Origin: Pegoplata infirma
Taxonomy: Eukaryota; Arthropoda; Insecta; Diptera; Anthomyiidae
NCBI GenBank assembly: GCA_963921195.1
Contig: OY992538.1
Span: forward strand, 60,812,852 to 60,876,851
Direction of reading: 5' to 3'
Length of the DNA: 64,000 nt
A program made the position numbers and the translations under genes. Under the pieces are notes generated by a model, which worked only from the letters and a program-made list of their open reading frames with translations, made no database searches and was not told the DNA's origin. This document shows, in pieces, positions 35,252-47,120 of this stretch. The stretch's first letter is position 1; each line of letters begins with the position of its first letter.

Positions 35252-36799
35252 TGTGGGGATCCTAAAACGACCCCACAATAAAAAACAAAATTTATTTTTT
35301 ATATTTTTTACAAAAAGCTAACAAATTTATTGAATTAAAAATAACAACTGAAAATTAAAATCAAAACTCAATTTTCAATAACAAAAAGGTATCTTTAAAA
35401 TTATAAAAATATTTTGAACAAACAAGTAGGAATGGGGATGGAACCCTACATTACTTCCCCTCCGAAAAAAAAGTATTAAAATTGATTTTAAAAAGGTACT
35501 TATTGTTAGTTGCATTATAAGAAACACTCCGTTGCTTAATCAGTTGACTGAACTTCTTGAATAAAAGACAAACTTGATGATTCAAGACCTGAATGTACAA
35601 TTTTAGAATTGTTCCATAGGTAACTTGAAATAAAAGTATCCTTACATTTGTATTTTCTGCATCCGTTAATGAATTGTTGCGACGTAGTACATCATGCCCC
35701 TGAATGATCACCAACCCAGTTGGGTCATAGGTAACAAGAATGCTTATATGTTTCTTTCTTGAGAATAAATACATATGTCAGGAATTAGCATTTTATTGAT
35801 TGAATGATCTGGCGGTTTCATTGAATAAATTGGTAATCCGATTTAAAGTTTGCAAAATTTTGGTTATGACTCGTTTTTATTTTTTAATTATATTCTTGAC
35901 TTAAATTGTAAGTCCTATGCAGAATGATGAATTGTTCTTTTCTGAGAATCTTGAAAATTTCCTTCTAGAAATGGATGTGCATTAAAAAAGTCTTCTTTGT
36001 CCTGTTGCTTGCGAATTGTCCTCAGATTCATTTATACATGAATCTTGCTCCTGGCAAGATCGCCAAATTGTGGGGAATAATTTATAAAAATATTTTCCGG
36101 AATAAAACGACTTTATTGTATATTGTGGAAAGTTTTTTAAATAAAATTTACAGAAATATTGATTAATTTATTTTTTAAATATTTACAGTAGATAACCACC
36201 ACAATACTCCCCCTTCGCGAAAATTGGAATTATATTAAAAGTTGAAACATCTGAGTCAAATAAATGTGGCATTAAAAAGTAACAGCAGCGACTATTTATG
36301 GTTGGATGTGCTTGAAATTTCTTATACCGTAATAAAGTCCATTGAAGAAATTGCAATATATATCCCGCGTTTGGATGTGTTTGAAATTCCTTATTCCGTA
36401 ATGAACTTCATTGAAGAAATTGCAATATGTATCCCCTTTACCGTTTTATGTTGATTATCTGTGGTGTGCTTCCGACTGATTGTGAGTTCATAAATAAAGC
36501 CCTTTCTGATTAATTTTGTATCTGGTATAATTTTCCAATATTTCCAGACGGCTCTCCTGATTATTGAAATTCCATTAAATGTTGTCCATAATTAAAAAGA
36601 TTCTTGATTGAAGAGCGGATGGTAATCAAATTTCTTAAACAATTTATTGTGTTTAACGTTTCACTTTATGTTAGAAGAAATGCTTTAAAGCCGAAAACTT
36701 CATAATTGGTTCGAAATCCGCGCAAGATCGCCAATATGTGGTGAATAATTTATAAAAATATTTTGAACAAACAAGTAGGAATGGGGATGGAACCCTACA
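35252..36799 (-). mobile_element. Copia-like LTR element remnant, GACAA target duplication
   Basis: GACAA lies at 35247-35251 and 36800-36804. Three LTR-like blocks run TGTGG...CA on the plus strand: 35252-35449, 36069-36203 and 36737-36799. They share TTTATAAAAATATTTT, and two end AACCCTACA. On the minus strand purine tracts precede two of them (GAGGGGAAGTAA, GAAGGGGGAGTAT), like Copia polypurine tracts. After two LTRs comes TTGGCGATCTTGC. This LTR-internal-LTR-internal-LTR order suggests recombination. A 107-codon minus frame (35451-35774) ends at the purine tract but shows no recognisable Pol motif. Probably a non-autonomous or gutted copy. Confidence 0.6.
36284..36440. repeat. ~73-bp tandem duplication inside the LTR remnant
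   Basis: GGTTGGATGTGCTTGAAATT and TTTGGATGTGTTTGAAATT each lead into CATTGAAGAAATTGCAATAT; two imperfect copies. Confidence 0.65.
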
Positions 36800-37222
36800 G
36801 ACAACATAAAAATTCTCAAACAGCATTAAAATTTGGTCCCACAAAGAATACCACGTTAATAATATAATCCAAGAATATCATGCATTTGATTAATTAATTT
36901 TTTTATTGTATTTGTTTCCTTTTTAATTGACGCGTAAAAGCCTTTCTTGAATACGAATTCGCGATCAATTATATTTGATACAATTTGTTGTTTTTTACAA
37001 TTTTCAAAAATAATTTGTGAAAATTTTTGAAGTTTATTTCAAATTAAAATATTCCAATTTTCAAGTAGCCGATTTAAATATTATAAAGGTAATAGCGTTT
37101 ACGCTATCATATCGTTCTTGTGTTTATTGGGTGGAGCAAAACAATAATAAGGTGACGAAATGTCCATTTTTATTTAAATTTTTTTAATTGTTTTTTAGAA
37201 AATACTAATTTTTTTACAGAAC

Positions 37223-37401
37223 ACACAAAAAAAAATAAAAAAAAATTGTGTACGTTTAAGGGATAATACAACCTATAAAGTGGTTTTGGATAATTTACCT
37301 AAGTTTTTTAGAGCAAAAACTTTGGTAAGTTATCCAAAACCACTTTATAGGTTGTAATTAAACCAAAAACTGGCACAATTTTTTTAATTTTTTTTTGTGT
37401 G
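37223..37401. mobile_element. 179-bp hairpin MITE, CACACAAAA ends
   Basis: Nearly whole-length palindrome: ACAACCTATAAAGTGGTTTT pairs with its complement near 37334-37357. The outer ends are CACACAAAA and TTTTGTGTG. Confidence 0.75.
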
Positions 37402-37977
37402 AAGATATACAAAGAAAATTTTGAAATACAAATTCAACTTTCTGAAAAGCATTTAGAAAATTTTGAAATACCAACGGAATTTTTCGAAAGGCATTTAGAA
37501 AATTTTGAAATTATCTTTCTCAAGTTTCTTAAGCCTATTTTTAACAAAATGAATTTTGTTTGGGGACAAATTTGGGAATTTGATTATTTTTTGTGGGAAT
37601 CTTTTTAGATTTTCGTTTTATTATTGGTGACATGAGGTAAAAGGTTTATGGCAATACTATGCAACACTACCAACAACAGCGCGACTCAAAATTTCGTTAT
37701 TGTAAATTTCAGTGAAGACACAAACCTGCGTGTAGTGTGCAATTTGACAACTAGGCGTCAGCATATGGCGCTGGAAGCAAAGACATGTATAATAAAGATG
37801 CATCAAATGCTTCTTCTTTTTACTGTTCACTAGATGGCGTTTTTTATAACTGTTTCCGGCAGTTTATTAAAAGTTCATTATTTCATTTGTTAATGACTGA
37901 AATATTGGTTACCACATAAAAATCAATAAAGCAAATAAAAACAAATCGTTTTTGCAGTACTTTGGTTTTTATTTGTT
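37402..37977. other. Unassigned stretch
   Basis: A 69-codon frame (37399-37608) made of ENFEI-type imperfect repeats has no recognisable family. Weak insulator-like words occur (TATGGCGCTGG at 37762, CTAGATGGCG near 37830). Not supported as a gene. Confidence 0.35.
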
Positions 37978-37979
37978 TA

Positions 37980-38800
37980 CACTCAAAATATTTTGTAAGC
38001 AAAAACAAATGAAAAACACACTTAAAACCAGTGAATAAACAATTGAAAACCGTCACAGTAATTATTCATTTGTTTTAACAAACATCAACATTTATTTTTT
38101 ACTGTTGACAAAATTTTATAAAATAAATAATATTAAACATTAAAAAATTACGGGTTTTTCACTCATATTTACCAACAAATTCAAAAAAAAAATAACCAAC
38201 GAAAACATTAAAAATTAATGATAGTTCTGTTATTTTTACCAACAAATTTCAAAAAAATAACCGACGAAAACAATAAAAATTAATGATTTCGTAGGTAATT
38301 TTTTACAATTTTTTATTGAAATATTTTTTTAAAAGTTTTTAATAAAATTTTTGGGGAATCGATCCCGCAATCAACTACATTCTGGCCAGACACTCTACCC
38401 ATCGTGCCAAAGCCAATTGATACAAACATGTTTTTATATTTCTATAAATATTTTTTTTGATTTTTTTTTTCTACAAAAAAAAAAAAACTGACTTGTGTAG
38501 GTAAATACTAATGATATTTCATTAAAAAATACCAACAATTTAAAAAAAAATTATCTACACAAATCATTAAAAATTTAAGGAATAATCAGTAGTTTTTACT
38601 TACAGAACAAAAATAAATGACTTTAAAAATTAAATGTAAATGAAAGTCTTTATTATTTAGTGTGTTATTTTTGAAACAAAGGACTGAAGTAGTCATTAAT
38701 AAAAACTGAACATCAAACAAATGGTTTTTCTTTTAAAAACGACTAAACGGAAAACTTTTTAAATAAACTACAAACAGTTAATGACATAATTTTTTGAGTG
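37980..38800. mobile_element. 821-bp TIR element with a central tRNA-like module
   Basis: TA flanks (37978-37979, 38801-38802), ends CACTCAAAATATTTTGTAAG and TTTTTTGAGTG. The arms carry repeated ATTAATGA and AACAAATGAAAA blocks. A tRNA-like module on the minus strand (38351-38413) lies at the exact middle of the element. No ORF. Confidence 0.75.
38351..38413 (-). ncRNA. tRNA-like module (A and B boxes)
   Basis: Minus strand: A-box-like TGGCACGATGGGTAGAG, then B box GGATCGATTCC (10 of 11 to GGTTCGANTCC) within a GGG/CCC T-arm. Acceptor pairing is lost, so it is a tRNA-derived relic or a Pol III promoter, not a tRNA gene. Confidence 0.6.
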
Positions 38801-38802
38801 TA

Positions 38803-39029
38803 TTTTTCTAATAATATTTATTTTTTTCTTCTCTTCCGTTTCCGGAATATACTGGAAAAAATAAGCATACGCCCTCTATATTTACAATGCGCATAGAAGC
38901 GGTATAGGTCTGATGCTGACAACCTTTTATTTTAGTTCGGTAGTCTAATTGTAGGTGACACTACTAACGTTATGGAGATTTCATATAAAAAGCTTTAAAA
39001 TCGTTCAAAAAATTTATTCGTAAAAAAAA
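38803..39029. other. Unassigned stretch
   Basis: AT-rich with no gene or element borders recognised. Confidence 0.35.
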
Positions 39030-40013
39030 AAAAAATTTTACCCAAAATCGCGTTTTTATCCTTTTTTTAATATTTTTTAGATAACCCACTTAACATTATC
39101 GAAGTTTTGAGACCAATTTGGATAAAAAAAATAATTTTCATATTTCAAAATCACGGTTTTGGACTTTTAATTTTTTTTTTAAATAAAGTACTCCAAATTT
39201 CCGAATTTTTGAGCCGGATTTGTTTAAAAAATTTGGACATGAGTTTTGGTTACGTCATTTTTATACCCTCCACTTAGTGATAGAGGGTATATACAAGTTT
39301 GTCATTCCGTTTGTAACTCATCGAAATATCGGTCTGGGACCCCATAAAGTATATATATTCATGATGCCCGATTGATTTTAAGACATTCTAGCGATGTCCG
39401 TCTGTCCGTCTGTCTGTCTGTCTGTGGAAAATGCTCTCGCGGACAAAATATTGCACAGAGATGACTGAAACTTAACATATATATTGGAAGTTCTCCCGAG
39501 AAGTTTGGTATTGCATTTGAGCGATATCGGTTCAGCGGTTCAAAAGTTATGAACGAAAATGTAAGCACACCTCAAAAATTTCAGTACATTCAACATAACC
39601 TAAAAATACAAAATGCTTTAATTCGGCTTCTGGTTGATATATGTGAACATAATTGAACACCAAATGGTATTTAAACAAGTACGAACATATTTTTTGACAA
39701 AAAAAGAAAAAAATCGCGGATTTTTTTTTTACCAAAATTTTTTTTCAATTTTTTTTTTTTTTTTTAAGTAATTTCCTTTTAAATAAAGTTGTTTGCAATA
39801 ATTCTTTTGAAATTGTGGTGGGTATCACTACATTCGGCAAGGCCGAATTTAACTTTTTTACTTATTTCCAACTGTGACCGCTGGTTGCCGACTGAAGATG
39901 ACCTTGCAAAATTTTTTCATAAATTTTCCCACAATCAGCTCTAACTCCACAATCGTTTGGCAGGTATTACGACATGAAATTCGAAAATTTAAATTTGACG
40001 GGTCGCTCTAATG
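39030..40013. mobile_element. Partial copy of the 19564-22837 hAT-type family
   Basis: It shares CCGAATTTTTGAGCCGG, GGTTGCCGACTGAAGATGA and the terminal AATTTGACGGGTCGCTCTA. The left end is not found. It is split by a DINE-like copy at 39257-39868. Confidence 0.6.
39257..39868 (-). mobile_element. DINE-1-like element, reverse copy
   Basis: TTTTTATACCCTCCACTTAG, GATGTCCGTCTGTCCGTC with a short GTCY run, then GGCAAGGCCGAATTTAACTT and TTACTTATTT. Nearly the mirror image of 41927-42922. Confidence 0.7.
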
Positions 40014-40263
40014 GATAGCCCTATATGAAACTAAGAAAATTGTGTTTTTCGTTTTTCAATTTTTCAAAAACTGGGCTTAGGAGGCGTGGTCAAATATTGG
40101 AAAGTTTTTTTACGGTGATCCCCAGATTTCGTCTATTTCGTCTATTTTTCTAACTCTTTTATTAAGGATATAATTGCAAATAAAGTTTTAAAGAAAATTT
40201 TTATTCAAAAAAAAAAAGATTTCTACTGCTTTTATGACAACTGCAAAAGATTTTAAGAAACAT

Positions 40264-40513
40264 CCCAGTCGGCAAAAAAAATCACACCTGACTTACTGCT
40301 GACTCTCCCTTTATAAAATTGCTGACATCTTCATACAAATTTTCAAAATGTCATCAATGACGAATTGTTAGTGGCCACCGATACTGGTGGAAAGTGCTGA
40401 CCAACTGCTGACATGTCATTGATGACATTTTTAAAAATTTTATGAAGATGTCAGTGATTTTATAAAGGGAGAGTCAGCAGTATGTCAGGTGTGATTTTAT
40501 TTTGCCAACTGGG
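40264..40513. mobile_element. 250-bp MITE, CCCAGTCGGCAAAA ends
   Basis: Whole-length imperfect palindrome: ATCACACCTGACTTACTGCT pairs with the mirrored right arm. AT flanks both sides. Shares CCCAG ends with 749-1237. Confidence 0.75.
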
Positions 40514-40877
40514 ATTTTATACAAAATATTTTTTTTTAAATATGACCCAGATTTGATATATTTTGATCTTATACTCTTCTATTTTAGGAGATAATTTCAA
40601 ATCAGAATTTCCATTACAAATTATTTTTTTTTTACATTTTTGATGGTATTGCCCAGATTTTATCTATTTTACTCTAACTCTTTTATTTAAGTAGATAATG
40701 GCAAAAAAAGATTTTAAGAAAAATCCTTATTGTAAAATTTTTGTTTAAGAAATTTTTGATGGTGATCCCAACCTTTCTTTTATTTAGATTTAATTGTTTT
40801 ATATAACAGGATAAATGCAAATTAAGTTTTTAAGAAAAGTTTTTTACAAAAATTGAGTTTTGGAAAATTTTTTAATA

Positions 40878-41563
40878 CACTCGAAATAATAACTCTGTTA
40901 AATTACAGAAAAACTCTGCTAATTTAACAGAGTACACCATTTTACTATAAAACTCTGTAAAATGATTTTGACAAAAAAAAAAAACTGTTTATATACAGAG
41001 TTTCTTGTAAAACATTGGTTAACTAAAACACCACTTAGCAAAGTAAACCTCTGCAAATTTTGATATACTTGTAAAATGTATATGATGCATCCAAAATTTA
41101 ACAGAAAAAAACTCTGTAAATTTACAGAGTTTAGTAAAACACATGTTATATTAGTTAAATTTTTTATAAGATTTTTGAAAAGATTTTTTTTTGTACTTTT
41201 TTATCATTTTCTCAAAAAAAAAAAATACACATAAAATTTTGAAGTTTTTACAGAAAGCTCTGTTTTTAAATATTAAATAGAGATTTTATAGAAATAAGTT
41301 AAAAACAGATTAAACTTAAGTAGTTTTTTGGTTATAAAAAATACATAGTTTTTCGCTTAAATCAGTATTTTAGCAGAAAACTTTATTATTTATCTGTAAA
41401 ATAAAGATTACAAAGCTAAAAGTAATATAACAGATAAAACTTTGTTTTTTTGTCACAACAAAATACAAAGTATTTTCTTTTAATATGTATTTTGACAGAA
41501 AACTCTGTCAAATATCTGTTGAATTGAGATTACAGTCATTTTACAGAGTTATTATTTTGAGTG
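40878..41563. mobile_element. 686-bp TIR element (CTCTGTTAAATTACAG family)
   Basis: TA flanks, ends CACTCGAAATAATAACTCTG and CAGAGTTATTATTTTGAGTG. The arms are built of CTCTGTAAAATGATTTTGAC-like blocks in inverted order. Same family as 46785, 54861, 55590 and 58736. Confidence 0.8.
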
Positions 41564-41926
41564 TAGTGATCCCTGATTTCATTTATTTAGTTTATACTCT
41601 TATATTTATGGAGAAAATTGCAAAAATGGCTAGAGTAAAACTAGTATCATACCTATAAATTTCCAAAAATCCTTTACATTTTGAAAATTAACTAGAGATG
41701 CTACAAAAAATTTGAGTTTTATGTCATCATCCAATACAACAAAAATTTCAATAAATCTGAATTTCGGTTTCATCCCTATGAATTTCCAAAAATCTTTTTT
41801 GAAACATTGTATACTAAAAAACTTTATTTTCATTTTGTGGCTTAACTAAAGCACTTAAGCAAAAATATCGGAATTTTGGGACCATTACTAAAATTTTCAA
41901 AAATCCATTTTTAAAAATTAAAAAAA

Positions 41927-42922
<996 letters not shown>

Positions 42923-43837
42923 ATAAAAATAATTACATTTTGAGCTTGAGCAAAAATAGCTGAATTTTGATATCATCCCAAAAATTAAAAAAAAAACTAT
43001 TTCATATAAGTTTTTCTGAAAAACTTTAAGTGCATTTTGTGGTTTAACTAGAGGTGTTAGACCAAAAAACGCAGAAGTTGGAGATCATTTCTAAATATTT
43101 GCAAACAAAAATTTTCTTTGCATTTTTTGGCCTAATTAGAGGTTCTACGGCAAAAATGGCTGAATCTGTATCTTTAAAAAGGTTTTTTTTTCAAAAAAAA
43201 ATATCTAAAATTGGTTATCACCCCTATAAAATTTCAAAAATCCATTTTTATATGATCTTTTTTCAAAAATCGTTGATTGAATTTTGTGGCTTTACTAAAG
43301 CAAAAGTAACTGAATTTGGAGATCACCCTCATAAATTTTTAAAATTTTAAAAATTCCATTTTTATATAAATTTTTTAAATAAAAAAAACTTTATTACGCT
43401 CAATTTTTGTATCATCCCTATAAATTTCCAAAATTCTATTGCTATATGATTTTTCTTTTAAAAAAGTAGGTTTGCTAGAGGTGCTAGTGCGAAAATAGCT
43501 GAATTTGGGAATCATCCCCATAAATTTCCAAAAATCTGTTTTTATAAGAACATTTCACTGAAGTTTTTATTTATTTCGGTTTGAGTCCATATTAATTATT
43601 TCTGAGAAATAATTATTTTTGTTGTACAATGAGAAAATCTAAAAAAAAATTAATTGACAACACAGGCTAAGTGGAGGTGTCGACAGCTTTCGGAAAAAGC
43701 CACCCTTCCTTCGTCAGCACTCTTCGATTGTCACTGTAGGTGTGTAAGATTAAAATCAGCTATTTAAACGTTTAATTCTATTTTGTGACTTAACTACAGG
43801 TGCTAGAGAAAAATAGCTGAGTTTTATATCATTCCTA

Positions 43838-44472
43838 CACTCAAAATAAATTCCCTGTCCAATCAGCAGAAAAATCTGCTGAACATACACCCATTTTGAG
43901 CCATATGAGAAATCTGCTGATTTTAGCAGACACGGTTTGCTAAATATCTGTCATAAGAGGTGAATAAATATAACAAGAAAAAAAAACATACGCCGCCAGC
44001 CAGCATCGAACTCGCCACCTTCCGATTTGAAAGTACACTTCTTAACCACTACGCTACGGAAGCTTATACTTTTATCTGGCGTTTTAGTTATTAATCATGT
44101 GTGTTGTTCGACAGCAGAGAAATCTGGTTTTAGCAGAAATATCTGCTGATTTTAGCATAACAATCTGCTGATTTGAGCAGAATAATCTGCTGATTGCAGC
44201 AGAACAATCTGCTGATTTCAGCAGAGCAATCTGTTGATTTCAGCAGAACAATCTGTTCTGCTTTTTTTTATATAAAAAAATTTCTTGAAAAAATAATGAA
44301 ATTCAGCAAACAAAATCAGTATAAACATAGTAAAATGTCTGTTATTTTCTTAAACTGAATGACAGAGATTTTAGTAAAAATATCCTTCGCAGCAAAACAA
44401 TCTGCTAAAAGATTGCTAATTCAAATTGAAAGTCGTTTTACAGATTTTTTGGCAGAGTTTTTCTTTTGAGTG
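43838..44472. mobile_element. 635-bp TIR element with tRNA-like module (copy 1)
   Basis: TA flanks (43836-43837, 44473-44474). Ends CACTCAAAATAAATTCCCTG and TTTCTTTTGAGTG-like. One arm is a run of AATCTGCTGATTTCAGCAG repeats. The tRNA-like module is at 43989-44062 on the minus strand. An inverted, nearly full copy lies at 45180-45860. Confidence 0.8.
43989..44062 (-). ncRNA. tRNA-like module in copy 1
   Basis: Minus strand: CTTCCG, A box TAGCGTAGTGGTTAAGAAG (11 of 12 to the first 12 consensus bases), B-box-like AGTTCGATGCT about 40 bp downstream, then CTGGCTGGCGG. Acceptor and anticodon arms do not fold well. The spacing is as in tRNA genes. Confidence 0.6.
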
Positions 44473-45179
44473 TATAAATTTAAATAAATTGATCCAAAAT
44501 AGCTGAATTTAGAGATCATCATAATATAATAATATTTCAAAAATATCATTTTTATACGATTTTTTTCATCCCTATAAATTGCAAAAAAACTCTGATTATA
44601 TGTGATTTTTAACTAGTCTTAACTAGAGAAAAAATATCTGAATTCAAAAAACTTTAATGAATTTAATGAATTTTTTCAAAAAAAAATTTGGGTACCATCC
44701 CTATAAATTTCAAAAATTCTGTTATATGTGATTTTAAAAAAAAAAAAAAACTTTAATTGTATGTTGTGCTTAACTAGAGCAACCTGAATTTGGTGATCAT
44801 CCCTATAAATTTTCAAAAATTATTTTTCCACAAAACCTTTTATTACATTTACGTTACTAGCGGTGCTAAAAAAAATTAGCTGATTTTAAAAAATGTAAAT
44901 CGCTGAAGTATGAGATCTTCTATAAAAACTTAATATGCATTTTTGGCTTAACTAGAGAAGTTTAGGCAAAAATAGCTAAATTTGGTTTTCATCCCTATAA
45001 ATTTCGATTATCTCTATAAATTTTCAAAAATTTATTTCTATATAAATTTTTTTCAAAACAAAACTTTATCGCATTTTGTGGCTAGTGCAAAAATTTCAGA
45101 ATTTGGGTATCATCCTATAAATTTACAAAATTCCATTTTCATTTGCTTTTTGCCAGAAAAACTTTAATTTGCGTTTTTA

Positions 45180-45860
45180 CACTCAAAAGAAAAACTCTGT
45201 CAAAAAATCTGTAAAACGACTTTCAATTTGAATTAGCAATCTTTTAGCAGATTGTTCTGCTGAGAAGTATATTTTTACTTAAATCTCTGTCATTCAGTTT
45301 AAGAAAATAACAGACATTTTACTATGTTTATACTGATTTTGTTTGCTGAATTTCATTATTTTTTTCAAGAATTTTTTTTATATAAAAAAAAGCAGAACTG
45401 ATTGTTCTGCTGAAATCAGCAGATTGCTCTGCTGAAATCAGCAGATAGCTCTGCTGAAATCAGCGGATTTTTCTGCTGAACTCAGCAGATTATTCTGCTG
45501 AAATCAGCAGATTGTTCTGCTTAAATCAGCAGATTTTTCTGCTAAAATCAGCAGATATTTCTGCTAAAATCAGATTTCTCTGCTGTCGAACAACACACAA
45601 GTTTAATAACTAAAACGCCAGATAAAGGTATAAGCTTCCGTAGCGTAGTGGTTAAGAAGTGTACTTTCAAATCGGAAGGTGGCGAGTTCGATGCTGGCTG
45701 GCGGCGTATGTTTTTTTTTTTTTGTTATATTTATTCACCTCTTATGACAGATATTTAGCAAACCGTGTCTGGTAAAATCAGCAGATTTCTCATATGGCTC
45801 AAAATGGGTGTATTTTCAGCAGAATTTTCTGCTGATTGGACAGAGAATTTATTTTGAGTG
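45180..45860. mobile_element. 681-bp TIR element with tRNA-like module (copy 2, inverted)
   Basis: TA flanks (45178-45179, 45861-45862). Reverse orientation of 43838-44472, with a longer GCTGAAATCAGCAGATT array (about 45400-45580). The tRNA-like part is unchanged between the copies. Confidence 0.8.
45633..45706 (+). ncRNA. tRNA-like module in copy 2
   Basis: Same sequence as 43989-44062 on the other strand: TAGCGTAGTGGTTAAGAAG and GAGTTCGATGCTGG, followed by a run of T after GGCGTATG, which could end Pol III transcription. Confidence 0.6.
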
Positions 45861-45898
45861 TAAAAATGGAATTTTTAAAATTTTAAAAAATTTATGTT

Positions 45899-46038
45899 TT
45901 CTTGTTATATTTATTCACCTCTTATGACAGATATTTAGCAAACCGTGTCTGCTAAAATCAGCAGATTTCTCATATGGCTCAAAATGGGTGTATTTTCAGC
46001 AGATTTTTCTGCTGATTGGACAGAGAATTTATTTTGAG
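45899..46038. mobile_element. Partial repeat of the right end of copy 2
   Basis: Repeats the last ~140 bp of 45180-45860 (from CTTGTTATATTTATTCACC to TTTTGAGTG), about 180 bp downstream. Only a few differences. Confidence 0.8.
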
Positions 46039-46337
46039 TGTAGCTTATCTAGAGGTGCTAGAGCCAAAATAGCTTAACTTTGGTATCATCCCTACAAATT
46101 TCCAAAAATTCTTTTTTATACGAATAAAAACTTTAATTACATTTTACTTAACTAGAACTGCTAGAGAAAAATAGCTGAGTTTTATTTATATCATTCCAAA
46201 AAAATTAAATAAATCTGAATTTGGGTTTCATCCGAACAACTTTCCAAAATATTTATTTTTACATGATTTTTTCCTATTTATATTTTTAAACGATTTAAAA
46301 AAAATAAATAAATAGTTAAATTTTGGTACCATCTATA

Positions 46338-46780
46338 CACAAAAAAAATTTAAACGAATTTCAATCAACAAAAACGCGGATTCAATAAATTTTTTGAATA
46401 AAATTCTTCTAATTAAAAAAGTTGTTATACCAATCATCAAATTGTAGGTGATTGAAAACATTTTTTCGATTTTGATCAAAAATTTGATCAATTTTTTATT
46501 TATAGTCAATCAAAATAATGATTGATTTAACAAATGAATTGTAAGCTTATGACAAAATTATTAAAAAATTCATCTTTTTGCTTCCCAATATGTTGCCAAC
46601 AATAAAAAAAAAGTAAAACCCGATTACTTTGTATATTTTTAAATTAATCTATATTGAAAATTTGTAATTCGACAATTAAAGAAAATATCAAAAATGTTAA
46701 TCAAAACATTGATTGACACATTTAAATTTTGTTGATCAATAGATTTAATTAAACATTTTTAGCCAATAATTTTTTGTGTG
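46338..46780. mobile_element. 443-bp TIR element, CACAAAAAAA / TTTTTTGTGTG ends
   Basis: TA flanks (46336-46337, 46781-46782). AATCAACAAAAACG near the left end and TTTTGTTGATCAATAGATT near the right form inverted arms. No ORF. Confidence 0.7.
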
Positions 46781-47120
46781 TATGCACTCAAAATAATCAC
46801 TCTGTTAAATTACAGAGATACTCTGCTGAGCCAGCAGAAAATACCATAGATTTCCAACCAGCAAGATTTTTTGTTATTTTACGAAGAATACTCTGTAAAA
46901 TGATTTCGATAAAAAAAAAACCTGTAAATTTACAGAATCATCTGTAAAATATTGATAAAAGCGACCAGAATTTTACTATTTTATTTAAACTAAATCGTTC
47001 AACTGTTGACAAGTGTGGACGTGTTTTAATTTATCTCCGTGCTATTAATTGAATTTTTGAAATTGTTCGTAATAGGTATTTTTGTAATATTTTCATGACC
47101 ACATCCAGGAAAATGAAAAT

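Larger units (their letters stand above)
34680..37131. mobile_element. CCCAATAAACC TIR element, copy 2, split by an LTR remnant
   Basis: Same ends as copy 1 (CCCAATAAACCAAACGATA, GTTTATTGGG). It preserves the uninterrupted target of the giant foldback near 34890. About 0.9 kb without the LTR insert. Confidence 0.75.

Noticed and set aside
35451..35774. 107-codon minus-strand frame ending at the LTR purine tract
   Set aside because: The position suits a Pol C-terminus but no Copia integrase, RT or RNase H motif is visible. Left as part of the LTR remnant.
43660..43760. Moderately GC-rich stretch (GGAAAAAGCCACCCTTCCTT) as an exon
   Set aside because: No open frame of useful length or splice context; probably another repeat fragment.
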